A stretch of DNA of 64,000 nt. Source: Sorex araneus (Eukaryota > Chordata > Mammalia > Eulipotyphla > Soricidae). The notes beneath the pieces were generated by a model that was not told the DNA's origin, made no database searches, and saw only the letters and a program-made list of their open reading frames with translations. A program made the position numbers and the translations under genes. The DNA lies in NCBI RefSeq assembly GCF_027595985.1, contig NC_073305.1, forward strand, positions 178,329,949-178,393,948, written 5' to 3'. Shown here in pieces: positions 1 through 9,890 of this stretch; position 1 is the first letter of the stretch; each line of letters starts with the position of its first letter.

Positions 1-72
1 CAGTCCGGAACCTGCAAGGTCCGGACGTCCCTGTCCAATCTGGGCCGAAGAGGGCATTTCAGTTTGGCAGAA

Positions 73-235
73 CAGGCTGGAGAGGCGGGACAGAGCGGGA
101 GAGCATCAGCCCTGCACGCGGCCGACCCGGGTTCGATCCCCAGCATCCCCTGTGGTTCCCCGAGCACCACCAGGAGTAATTCCTGAGTTCAGAGCCAGAA
201 GTGACCCCTGAGCACCTCTGGGTGTGGTTCCCTCT
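73..235 (+). repeat. type I SINE, full length
   Basis: The tRNA-like head, B-box (GGTTCGATCCC), body and GTG-rich 3' end are all present. The 3' end is diverged. Confidence 0.85.
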
Positions 236-439
236 CCCTGCCGCCCACCCCCCAAAGAGTAAACAGGTGAGACCTGCTGATGGCGCTGTGAAATCAGCTT
301 CACAGTCTCACTGGTCACTTTTGGGGCGGGCGCACGGGGTCCTCAGACACCGGGGAGGCGCTCCACCAACAAGCTACAGCCCCGGCCCCTCATCCCCTCC
401 CCTCCCTTTCTAAATTAAAAAAAAAATTATTTTATTTTT

Positions 440-609
440 TGCTTTTTGGGTCACACCCGGCGATGCACAGGTGTAAGTTATTCCTGGCTCATGCACTCAG
501 GAATCACTCCTAGCGGTGCTCGGGGGACCATATGGGATGCTGGGAATTGAACCCGGGTTGGCCACGTGCAAGGCAAACGCCCTACCTGCTGTGTTATCGC
601 TCCAGTCCC
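440..609 (-). repeat. type I SINE, CATGAGCC variant
   Basis: Antisense copy with the longer 'GCTCATGCACTC' form of the body and 'GCACAGG' near the 3' end. A T-rich stretch (its A tail) precedes it at 417-438. Confidence 0.93.
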
Positions 610-675
610 CCCTCCCTTTTTTTTATGACTGGGAGAGGATGGAGGCAAGGGGTGGGGCCCGGGGGGTTGGTTTGG

Positions 676-800
676 ACAATACCAGGCAATGCTCAGGGCT
701 CACTCCTGGTGGGGCTTGGGGGCCATAGCCAGGGATCAAGCCCAGGTCAGCCACGTGCAAGCCCGCCAGCACCCTACCTGCTGTGCCACTGCTCCAGCCT
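676..800 (-). repeat. type I SINE, old copy
   Basis: Diverged antisense copy. The head (CTGTGCCACTGCTCCAGCC) is still readable. Confidence 0.75.
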
Positions 801-1778
801 CTGATCCACCTCTCCTGGGGGGGGGGGGCAAGAGGGTGGCCCTGGCAGTGCTCAGCGGCTCACAGTGTTGTGGCCCAGCATGCAGGGCCGTGCTCCCCGC
901 TCTGAGCCATCTCCCTGGCCCCATCCATGCTCCTGAGCTCACCGGAAGCAGCCAGGTGCAGACACCGCCCCCACCCCGACCCTGAGCCTGGAGATTTCCG
1001 CTTTGCCGTGTTAGCAGACGCCCATAAATAACAAGTGGTTCCCTGCAGGGTCCACAGCACCCCCCACCCTGACCTTCCCATTGCTCCCACTGACCTGCCT
1101 GGGTCCCCACCCCCTTGCTCTGGCGCCCTCAAGTGCCACACGCCCAGGCCCTGCTTTCTCGGCAGGCCGGCTGCCACCTGGTCTCCCTGCCCCGAGGCAC
1201 CACCAGGCCTGGCTTCGCCAGGAACAGCGGGACCCAGCGCAGCTTGGACCACCCGGAGTGGCGGGACCTCCAGGAATAATGACAGGATTACTTCCAAGGG
1301 GAACCTGCGGGCTTTGGGAGACGGGACAGAAGCCCAGGGAAGCCCCCAGGTTTACCGCAACCCTCGAGACCATCTGGGGATGACCTTGGGCCAACGGTCT
1401 CCTCACTGCGAGCTGAAACGAAGAAAGCCTGGTCCGAGCCGGGCACTCAGCTCGGAGAAAAATCGACGCGGGACGTCACGGAAATTCACTCCACCAGCAC
1501 CGAAGGCGCTGCGGCCAGAGCCAGAGGACAAGATGGGCAGGGCGCTGGCGCCTGGCTCACCTGGATTCGTGCCCTGGCACCACGTAAGGTCCCCCCGAGC
1601 CCGGTGAGGCGTGAGCCTGGCGCAGCAGAGCCGGAGGGAAGCCCTGAGCACTGCTGGGCGCGGTCCACAGAGAGAGAACCGCAGAGGCTAACAGGGCAGG
1701 GAGTCAGGGAAGCAGAAAACCAAGGCTGTGTGTTTGGAGACAGAACAAAAGAACTGATGCACACAGGAGGGGCGGGGC
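801..1778. other. GC-rich intergenic or RMND1 downstream/intronic sequence
   Basis: No coding exon, RNA gene or clear repeat was recognised. Several overlapping open frames exist in both orientations, as expected for GC-rich DNA poor in stop codons. I looked here for the missing terminal RMND1 exons and did not find them. Confidence 0.5.
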
Positions 1779-1912
1779 TGGAGAGAGGACCTGGGCACGG
1801 CATGTGACTCGCATGCAGCCAACCCCGGTTTAAATCCCTCATCACACAAGGTCACTTGAGCATAGAGCCAGGTAGAGGCTCTGGGTACTGCAGGGTGTGG
1901 CCCAGCCTCCAA
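1779..1912 (+). repeat. type I SINE, degraded
   Basis: The head and the GTGTGGCCC end are recognisable. The A-rich tail follows at 1918. Confidence 0.65.
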
Positions 1913-1971
1913 TAAGGAAAAAAAAAATTAAAACCAATCACATTGATATATTAAAAAAATTATTTTTTTTT

Positions 1972-2108
1972 TGCGCTTTTTCTTTTGGGTCACACTCGGT
2001 GATACACAGGGGCTACTCCTGGCTCATGCACTCGGGAATTACTCCCGGCGGTGCTCTGGGGACCTTATAGGATGCTGGGGCCCTACCCGCTGTGCTATCT
2101 CTCCAGCT
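1972..2108 (-). repeat. type I SINE with internal deletion
   Basis: CATG-variant antisense copy lacking about 35 bp that normally spans the B-box. Confidence 0.88.
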
Positions 2109-2139
2109 TTGATATAAAAATTTAAGAAAAGCAATAAAG

Positions 2140-2250
2140 CGGCTGGAGTGATGATAGTACCCTGAATGGGGTGTTTGCTTTGCACGTAGCAGACTCAGGC
2201 TCAATCCCTGGCACCCAGTATGGTCCCCCAGCACCACCAGGAGTAACGTT
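2140..2250 (+). repeat. type I SINE, 3' truncated
   Basis: The head through to AGGAGTAA is present; the 3' third is missing or scrambled. Confidence 0.75.
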
Positions 2251-2284
2251 ATGCCTGACAGCTGGGATGGGGAAGGGACCACTA

Positions 2285-2598
2285 AGTGAATGATGCTTAG
2301 AGGGCTCGCTCAGGGTGGGAGATACTGAGAGTAGACTATGGACCGAACATGATGGCCACTTAGTCCCTGCATTGCAAACTATAACACCCAAAGGGAGAGA
2401 GAGTGAAAGGGAATGTGCCTGCCACAGAGGCGGGGGGAGGAATGGGGTGGGGATGGTGGGAGGGATACTGGGAACATTGGTGGTGGAGGATGGGCCCTGG
2501 TGGAGGGATGGGTACTCGATCATTGTACTACTGAAATGTAATCACGAAAGTCTGTAAGTCTGTAACTGTACCTCATGGTGATTCATTAAAAAAATAAA
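2285..2598 (+). repeat. family B element (possible L1 3'UTR)
   Basis: It contains the shared block 'GACCGAACATGATGGCCA', a G-rich purine tract around 2430-2490, the block 'GGTGGAGGGATGGGTACTCG' and the end GTGATTCATTAAAAAAATAAA. Other copies in the window share the same 3' end and begin at different 5' points, as expected for a LINE-type retroposon. Confidence 0.7.
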
Positions 2599-2772
2599 GG
2601 GGGCTGGAACGAGATAGTACAGCGGGTAGGGCATTTGCCTTGCACGCGGCCGACCTGAGTTCGATTCCCAGCATCCCATATGGTCGGTCCCCTGAGCACC
2701 GCCAAGGGTGATTCCTGAGGGCAGAGTCAGGAGTAACCCCTGTGCATTGCCAGGTGTGACCCATAAAGCAAA
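2599..2772 (+). repeat. type I SINE, young
   Basis: Nearly consensus from GGGGGCTGGA to GTGTGACCCATAAAGC. It is inserted directly at the A-rich end of the family B element. Confidence 0.93.
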
Positions 2773-2775
2773 AAA

Positions 2776-2814
<39 letters not shown>

Positions 2815-2823
2815 AATAAAATT
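2773..2823 (+). repeat. (AAAT)n microsatellite in the SINE tail
   Basis: About ten AAAT/AATA units continue the A tail of the SINE ending at 2772. Confidence 0.95.
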
Positions 2824-2842
2824 TAAAAACTATACATAAAAA

Positions 2843-2912
2843 AGAATAATGCCTGAGTGCAGAGCCAGAAAAAACCTATGAGCCTCGCTGGGTGTGGACC
2901 AAAGCTCCACCC
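2843..2912 (+). repeat. type I SINE 3' half fragment
   Basis: Only the TGAGTGCAGAGCCAG-to-GTGTGGACCAAA segment remains. Confidence 0.7.
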
Positions 2913-3068
2913 CGACCCTCCCAAAAAACCTCAATAATTTAAAACAATTTAAAAATTTTTTAAAAAACCCTGAGCAACAGACATGAGATGTAAGCAAACT
3001 GAAGGAAAGATTAATTCGGTGGACAATAGCCAGAGGAATAATTTCTGACTCCTAAGAATACCAGCCAG

Positions 3069-3318
3069 CCTGGCTGGAGCGATAGCACAGCGGGTAGGGC
3101 ATTTGCCTTGCACGCAGCTGACCCGGGTTCACTTTCTCCATCCCTCTCAGAGAGCCCGGCAAGCTACTGAGAGTATCCCGCCCGCAAGGCAGAGCCTGGC
3201 AAGCTACCCGTGGCGTATTCGATATGCCAAAAACAGTAACAAGTCTCACAATCAAGACATTACTGGTGCCCGCTCGAGCAAATCGATGAACAACAGGATG
3301 ACAGTGCTGACAGTGCAA
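3069..3318 (+). repeat. type II SINE, full length
   Basis: The tRNA-like head matches type I up to the CCGGGTTC box and then switches to the type II body (GAGAGCCCGGCAAGCTAC, TATTCGATATGCCAAAAAC). The tail (TTACTGGTGCCCGCTCGAGC) is shared with the 3' end of the RTE-like LINE at 5.07-5.13 kb. Confidence 0.93.
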
Positions 3319-3477
3319 GAATACCAGAGAGAGGAAAAAGAAAAGAGGAAGAAAAGTGGGAAAGATACTGGCTGAGAACTTTCCCTGCAGAGTCAGGGGA
3401 CCCACCAAGGGCCAGGCAAAATAAACCCGAAAAACACCATGAAGACACACAAACGAAAATGGCCAGAACCCGGGAGA

Positions 3478-3480
<3 letters not shown>

Positions 3481-3553
<73 letters not shown>

Positions 3554-3592
3554 AGAGAGAGAGAGAGAGGGAGAGAGAGAGAGAGAGAGGAT
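3481..3592 (+). repeat. (GA)n microsatellite
   Basis: About 110 bp of GA with a few GGGA interruptions. Confidence 0.98.
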
Positions 3593-3698
3593 GACTATAG
3601 TGGCACAGTCGCAAGAAGGAAACGGCCCAAGTGCCAAGGAAACAGGAGATGCACCACCGACCTCTCACATGAAACCCTCCCGGGACAAAGGGAAGGGT

Positions 3699-3845
3699 GG
3701 CCCCAGCGATATAGCACAATAGGTAAGGCGTCTGCCTTGCATGCGGCCAACCCGGGTTCAATCCCTGTCTTCCCATGCGGTTCCCTTAAGCACAGGCAGG
3801 AATAATTCTTAGCGCAGAGACAGGAGCTACGTGGAGAAATAAAAA
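3699..3845 (+). repeat. type I SINE, moderately diverged
   Basis: The head and B-box (CCCGGGTTCAATCCC) are clear. The 3' end is decayed. Confidence 0.85.
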
Positions 3846-4720
3846 ACCATCCAGGACAAATGAGAACTGAAGGCGTTCCCTGCACCCCAACTCCCCGGGA
3901 GAGGAGCTCTGCGTGGCCTCCTGGGAGATGCCAGCCCTGACCAGGGAAAGCTCAGAGGGGTGACACACACACTCTGCGTGCCGGATGAGGTCAGGCCTCA
4001 TCTGCACCGCACAGATGCCTCCCGAAGGGGGACAGGCCTCAGAACACGAGCCCGCTAGCAGCCCTGAAGTATCACAGGAATGATCCCAGAGCAGCAGAAC
4101 AAACAAAAATGGCCGATCTCTGTGTTCCAAGAGTTGCTTCGGCCACGGCTGTGTCCTGACCACTGGGAAAGCAACAAGGTCTTCTCGGCTGATGACTGTC
4201 ATGTGGTGAACAGGCGAGAGAGACTGACTGGGCACAGTGGACTTCACCAGCAGGAGGGATGCAGCCATCGGGGAATCAATATTTTTGTCTCATGAGAGCA
4301 AAGAGAAATATTTCACCTATGTACGAATAAGGATAAATATAACTGTGACAGACGGGCATGCATATGTATGCGGGATTGTTAAATATGGTGCTAGAGTACG
4401 TATGAACAGCGCGCAGAGAATTTGAAATACAGCAGCCCTATTAGAACCCTCACACGAACAGCCATTTCTTTCTATGATATTTCTGTTGCTGTGCTCTTTT
4501 TTTTTTTTCCATTTTTTAAAACTCGTCTGGGTTTGATCCCTGGGGTGCCGGAGACTGGAGGAGGAAGACAGAGGATCTTGTTTCCGGGTCTCTTGAGCCT
4601 GGAGTCCAAGGTCGCAAAGTTCTGCTTTTCCTGGTTCTGTGGGACAGAACCTTCACTCATGTGTGAGGTTCCGCCCAAGTCTCCGGAAATCGGCCTGGAG
4701 CGTGGCGTGGCTGGGTAGTG
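3846..4720. other. low-repeat noncoding stretch
   Basis: No exon or known repeat was recognised. A poly-T run at about 4498-4509 is followed by sequence without SINE similarity. Confidence 0.5.
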
Positions 4721-4734
4721 GAGGTGGTGGAGGT

Positions 4735-4913
4735 ATATGCTCTGTGCATATACATAAGAGCATTTTTCTCTCTCCCTCCCTTTGGGTGCTAGAGGTTGCA
4801 ATACAGGTACTAAGTGGCCATCATGTTCGGTCCATAGTGTACTTTCAGCATCTCCCATCCTGAGCGAGCCCTCCAAGCATCATTTAATGGTGGTCCCTTC
4901 TCTATCCCAGCAT
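4735..4913 (-). repeat. family B element, 5' portion, antisense
   Basis: It carries the complement of the family B block (GGCCATCATGTTCGGTCC) and GAGCGAGCCCTCCAAGCATC. It abuts the RTE-like LINE fragment on the opposite strand. Confidence 0.65.
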
Positions 4914-5150
4914 TTTACTGACTGGATTCCACGGGACGTCAAAAGACTGCGTGGCCGCCCACCAACAAGATGGTCGGACTTCTTCGCCAAAACCCTAAAT
5001 GAATGGTTTGAGGCTCTTCCTGTTCCTGGAGCGAGCAGATATCATTGGGCTACACTACTCGATGGGGACGAAAGATGTTACTGGTGCCCACTAGGGCAAA
5101 TTGAAGATCAATGGGATGTCAAGTGATACAAGTGATTTAAAACTCAAGAG
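4914..5150 (+). mobile_element. RTE-like LINE, 3' end of the ORF
   Basis: The open frame ending at the TGA at 5124-5126 encodes about 70 residues. They include RLRGRPPTRWSDFF, LNEWFEAL, ASRYHWATL and CYWCPLGQIEDQWD. The GRPxTRWxD motif followed by a W-rich tail is typical of the extreme C-terminus of RTE-clade endonuclease/reverse-transcriptase proteins. Catalytic domains are absent, so this is a strongly 5'-truncated copy. The last ~60 bp (5071-5134) align with the tail of the type II SINEs (for example 3252-3318 and 18866-18933), which marks this LINE as the likely mobilising partner. The clade assignment rests on motif recognition only. Confidence 0.7.
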
Positions 5151-5450
5151 ATCAGACTTAAGCTTTAGATAGAGCTCTAGAAAATCCAGCTGAATGTACT
5201 CAATGAAAGTTTGATTTTAACAGAAACATCACGGTTTCCTTTCGTTACTACTGTGAAAATACACTGGCATTACCAATTAAAAAAATAATAGGAAACATAC
5301 GAATACCTATTAAGCAAAAACATACACAGTGAAATCCAAAACTGTATACTTAGGGGGAAAAATGCTGTGTATATGTTCATGTACAACAATCTACTGACGA
5401 ATATCAAATTTTACAAGTGGGTGAAAAACTTGACCAAACATAAAAGTAGA
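5151..5450. other. AT-rich noncoding stretch
   Basis: AT-rich with no open frame or repeat I recognise. Part may be the 3'UTR of the LINE. Confidence 0.4.
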
Positions 5451-5616
5451 GGGGCCGGAGAGATAGTCCAGTGGGTAGGGCACTTGCTTCGCACGTGGCT
5501 GACCTGAGTTGGGTCCCAGGCACCCCACAGTCCCTCAAGCCCCGGCAGGAATGATCGCCGAGTGCAGAGCCAGAGGCAGGAGGAAGACTGAGCATCAGCA
5601 GGTGTGATCCAAGGCC
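5451..5616 (+). repeat. type I SINE, diverged
   Basis: It begins GGGGCCGGAGAGATAGTCCA and ends GGTGTGATCCAAGG, with a short insertion in the body. Confidence 0.82.
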
Positions 5617-6240
5617 ATCCCGCCGAAACAAAAAAGGGTGAAGCCAAGAGAAAAGTCTTCACAGCCCGATTCTAATGCTGCTGAGTCACCGCCTCCCAGG
5701 AGTTTCCTCAGAACCCCATTGGGGGAGTCAGATCCCTGAACCCGCCCCCGACGCTCTGAGTGACCAATCGCGTCCTCCGGGGTGTCATGTAATTTTCCTT
5801 TTCACTGTGAGTAGCAGAGTCTGAAGAACAGAATTCCCCACCCTAAATGAAATGAAGTGGATGGGGCAGAAGAAGCCAGGCACGGTCAGTGGATGGGCAG
5901 GGGAAGTGACTGTCCAGGTGCAGCCTTGCGAACAGACATCAGTAGGATGGGAACCCCACTATCGCAACACAAATAGGGGAAAAACAATTTTTAAGGCTAG
6001 AATATATATTCTAAAACTGAAAAAGATGGCATCATCATCATTACTATTTTTTCTGGTGCGCATACTCGGTTGACTTATGAACAGAGAGAGAAATGCTCTT
6101 ATGTATATGCACAGAGCATATACCTCCACCACCTCCTTTTGTCTGAGGGGGGGGGACAGGCCATTTGAGAGCCTCTGTCTCATACTGCCACATTGAGTGA
6201 AGATTTCCACATGGACTTGGGAAGGGACAGCAGAATGCAC
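5617..6240. other. noncoding, contains an arm of a ~50-bp inverted repeat
   Basis: Sequence at about 6082-6137 is the reverse complement of about 4721-4770. Otherwise no features were seen. Confidence 0.55.
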
Positions 6241-6398
6241 CTGGGCCAGGGATGCAGAACGGGGTTAAGGTGCTCACTGTGCACACGGCCAATCCAGGTC
6301 CAGTCCCAGCACCCCAGATGAGCCCCGGAGCCCCCCAGGGGTGATCCCAGAGTGCAGAGGCAGGAGCAAGCCCTGGGCATAGCTGAGGGGTGGCGGGA
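6241..6398 (+). repeat. type I SINE, old
   Basis: GCACACGGCCAATCCAGGTC and AGTGCAGAGGCAGGAGCAAG preserve the family order. Both ends are poor. Confidence 0.7.
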
Positions 6399-6761
6399 GG
6401 GGGGCAGTTGCCGCCTTCTCCCTCCAGAAATTCATGTCAGCATGCAGAAATTCCTAAAAGCCCACCAGGATTTGTCTTTTGGAGCAATAGTTCAAGAGTC
6501 CCTTAAAGTGGCCACGTAGATGACATGTTCCTCGATGTTTGCTGGGACGGGACTGAGGTTACTAAAGATGTGTGTGGTGGCCGGGAGGAGCAGGGGTTAG
6601 TGAGTGGAGCCACAGCTGTGGGCGCCTCCCCTCCCGTAAAGCAGGCGGAGACCTGAGGGGCTTTGACCCTAGACGGACTTGGGCACTTGCTCCAGACTCG
6701 CATGTCCAGGGCCCCCGTGGGAGCAGCACTATGGAAAGTGCTTTTTTTCTTTTTTTTTTTT

Positions 6762-6932
6762 TGACTTTTTGGGTCATACCCAGCAATGCTCGAGGTTACT
6801 CCTGCCTCTGCACCCAGGAGTTGAGGAATTCATGCTGGTGGTGCTGGGGGAAACGACAGGGGATGCCGGGGATTGAACTGGGTCAGTTGTGCGCCAGGCA
6901 AATGCCCTAGGTCTGTATTATCTCTCCCTCCT
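6762..6932 (-). repeat. type I SINE with small insertion
   Basis: The poly-T (A tail) at about 6747-6762 is followed by the full element, with about 8 extra bp near GAGTTGAGGAATTC. Confidence 0.88.
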
Positions 6933-7765
6933 AAGCACTTTCTAAGAGTGCCTGCAGGCCAAGGAGCTACATTTGTTACAGCGGGATTAGATACTTTGTT
7001 TCCGGGACATCTCCCTTTCCTTGCCAGCGCTCCTGTGACTTGGGGCCATCCGTCTCCAACCCCAGCAGCTGCCCGACCTCTCTTCCCGCCCACCTGCTCA
7101 GCTCAGGCCCTGGCAGTCCCGCGCTTGTCACCCAGCCCTCGCTTGGGGGCCTGTCTTGGGGGTTAGCTCTCCCCTGGGGGCTCGTCCCATCTTCCTGCTC
7201 AGCTCAGCTGTCTGAAGGCTAGATAGTGCAGCCCTGCCGCCGCCACAGGGCGTGCTGCTTCTCTAGGCGACCCTGGACATCCAGCCAGGCTGTGGGCAGG
7301 ATCTACTCCTGGCCTCGTCCATCTGGGTGGTCGCCTGTGTTCCCATCTTTGCAGCAGAGGTGAGCTGGGCCCTGCCACCGCCCCGCTGCCGTTCCCAACA
7401 GTGCCCGCAGCCACCTCCACACACATTCTGAACTCTTGCCCTGCCACGCTCACAGGCCCCGGGAAGTAGGGGTGCGTGGCCGTGGGCTGGACCCGTCATT
7501 ATTCTTCCTGCCACACTGAGGGTCTGGGAGAGGCACCTCTCATGGTGGGTCCTAGCTGGCCTCTAACCTTGCTTGCAGGTCTGCTGCCGCCATCAGATTG
7601 TACTGGCCTTTTTTTGTCTCCTCTGTGTGATGTGATGAGCCCTTGCTGAGTCCCCCAATCTTTCCAGCCCGGGAGGTCCCTCCCCTGCCCGCCCCTGCCC
7701 CCTGCAGGCCCTGTAGGGAAATGAACTTGCAAACCTGGGTTGGGTTCGATTTTTGTGGGGTTGTT
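6933..7765. other. GC-rich noncoding stretch
   Basis: No conserved exon was recognised. Open frames on both strands have no family resemblance that I can see. Confidence 0.5.
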
Positions 7766-7880
7766 GTTGGGGCCACACCTGGCAGTGCTCAGGACTGACT
7801 CCTGGCTCAGTGCTCAGGGACCCCTCCTGGAGGTTGTCTGAGCTGACACCTGGCTCTGTGCTCAGGGATCCCTCCAGACG
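7766..7880 (-). repeat. type I SINE fragment, internally duplicated
   Basis: The GTGCTCAGG-like segment occurs twice (about 7785 and 7857), suggesting a local duplication within an old copy. Confidence 0.5.
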
Positions 7881-8072
7881 GGGCTGGCCACTGAAGCAGG
7901 TGTGGGCCTCAGTGGGTGAGACGAGCGTCTTCCCCCAACTGTCTTCCCTCCGTCCCTCCCCCAGATCCTGTGCGGAGCAGAAGTGTGGGAATGGGAGTGT
8001 CTGCTGCACGTGGGCCCCGGGGACGGGGTGCCAAGGGGGAACCCCCAAAATAACATCATTCACTTGGCAGCT

Positions 8073-8203
8073 TATTTTTTTGGGAGGGAAGTCACACCCA
8101 GCAATTGGTGCTTGGGGGACCATATAGGATGCCGGGGATTGAACCCGGGTCGGCTGTGTGCAAGACAAAGGCCCCACCTGCTGTGCTGTTGCTCCGGCCC
8201 CCA
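8073..8203 (-). repeat. type I SINE with deletion in the body
   Basis: The 3' end and head are intact, but the AGGAGTAATTCC body segment is missing. Confidence 0.85.
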
Positions 8204-8619
8204 CTTGGCAGCTTCCAGACTCGTGAAGCAGGATAAAGTGGTGTGCGTTAGGGCGGGCCAAGCTGGGGCGTCATGGTGGCCTCCTTCGCAGGGCTTTGGG
8301 GGACGGAGCCGCCGGGCGGTGCCGGGCTGGTTGGCTGCATCACAGGGTTGGAAATACAAAACAAATCGTCTAGCATCGTCTTTTTGGCAGGTGTAGGATA
8401 ACACAGTCTTAGGGAGTTTAGGTTTATTGGGTTACTCCCACCACAGTGCTCCCATTCCTCTATGTTTATTTGTAACTTCTTTCTTTGTGTTTTGTTGACT
8501 TGTAAATATTGTTTTTCTCTTCTCCTTGAGTCCTTTGCATAGTTTATTCAGAGCCATGTCCTTTTGTATGGGCACAGGAAGACAGTAGCAAATGCTATGC
8601 TTTTGTAACCTGGGAGTCA

Positions 8620-9425
8620 TTTGACTCTACATGATATTTTCCTCCTGGGCATCTGTTCTCTCCACCTCAGCCTCAGCTGCCCTTACTTGCTAGATCCCCA
8701 AAAGCAGGGTCCCGATGAGGGACGGGACGGACCCAGGGCAAGGGGTGAGTTGTGTGCTACCCTGGCATCAAGATGGGCCTGGCCAAAGTGCCTAATGCTT
8801 AACTATAAGTTAGGAGCTTGGTCATGGACAAATGCTGTCATGATCCAGGAAGTAGTAACTAGATTTGGACCCTGCTGGGGTTAGTAATGATTAATCTGGC
8901 CTGAGTGCTGCAGTCTGAGTCTGTGGCAAGATGCTGCCAGGAGAGCTGCCTTGTAAGCCTCAATGTATCTCTTGCTATGTCCATACAAAAATAACTAGGA
9001 TTAAGATGTTAGTGAGTTCTTGGACTAAGGAAAGGAGAAAAACCTTAAGAGGTATTTTGCTGCTGGCAGTCAGGAAGGGCTTTGGAATGCCTGGCCCTCA
9101 GGAAGGGCTTTCTTACATAGATTTTGCTACCCGACCTACCTGCCGTGTGTAGCCTAGAGGGCAAGGTGGAGAGAGAAGTAGGGGGAGAGACTAGTGAAGA
9201 GGGAGATTCCAGAGTGAGAAGAGATCCAGAGCAGGGAGAGAAGCGGAGAGTCAGGAGAGAATGGAATAAACGGCAACTGACCAATCAACTGGCTTGGCCC
9301 TCTTTTCCTCCTTGGTCTGCCCCATGGCCCAGGTTGCTCTGGCTGGGCGAGCGGCCCGGGACCACCCCCCAAATACCCAGGGGTGGCCGCCGGGGGCTCT
9401 CCCTGGTCTCCCCCTGCCAGATAGT
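8620..9425 (+). mobile_element. possible LTR-type sequence
   Basis: An AATAAAC signal at about 9265 follows a purine-rich stretch and is followed by a pyrimidine-rich, GC-rich segment, reminiscent of an R-U5 junction. No clear TATA box, TG/CA ends or target duplication was found. It could equally be ordinary intergenic sequence. Confidence 0.25.
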
Positions 9426-9435
9426 TTCTCACAGG

Positions 9436-9695
9436 CAGGTTTGAGTGGTGGTGAGATTGGCGTCGAAATGTCGAATGTAACCAAAGTAGAGAGAGAGTAT
9501 GGGGGAAATTGTCCGCCACTCAGGCAGGGGAAGGGTTGGAACAGGGGTTGGGGAGAAGGGAACAGAAGGGATTTGGGTGGTGGAAAATGTGCACTGGTGA
9601 AGGGATGGGTGTTCGATGATTATGTGACTGAAGCTCAAATATGAAAGCTTTGTAACGTATCTCACAGCGAATCAATAAAAAGTAGGGAAAAACAA
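9436..9695 (+). repeat. family B element, 3' portion
   Basis: It contains a purine-rich tract, GTGCACTGGTGAAGGGATGG, ATGAAAGCTTTGTAACGTAT and a terminal AATCAATAAAAA. The 5' start resembles the end of family C, linking the two families. Confidence 0.72.
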
Positions 9696-9705
9696 CAATA
9701 AAATA

Positions 9706-9890
9706 ATATCACTGTATCACTGTTATCCCGTTGCTCATCGATTTGCTCGAGTGGGCACCAGTAATGTCTTCATTGTGAGACTTGCTGTTACTGTTTCTGG
9801 CATATTGAATACGCCACGGGTACCTTGCCAGGCTCTGCTGTGCAGGCGAGATACTCTCGGTAGCTTGCCGGGCTCTCCGAGAGGGGCAAT
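9706..9890 (-). repeat. type II SINE, headless
   Basis: Only the type II body and tail are present; no tRNA-like head follows. The copy is 5'-truncated, as target-primed insertion predicts. Confidence 0.9.

Noticed and set aside
2599-2680. tRNA gene in the SINE head
   Set aside because: A- and B-box-like sequences are present, but the cloverleaf is degenerate and the same head recurs about 100 times with SINE bodies, so it is a tRNA-derived SINE promoter.
7593-8261. 222-codon minus-strand open frame
   Set aside because: Its N-terminal part is SINE sequence and the rest has no splice-linked or family-like features.
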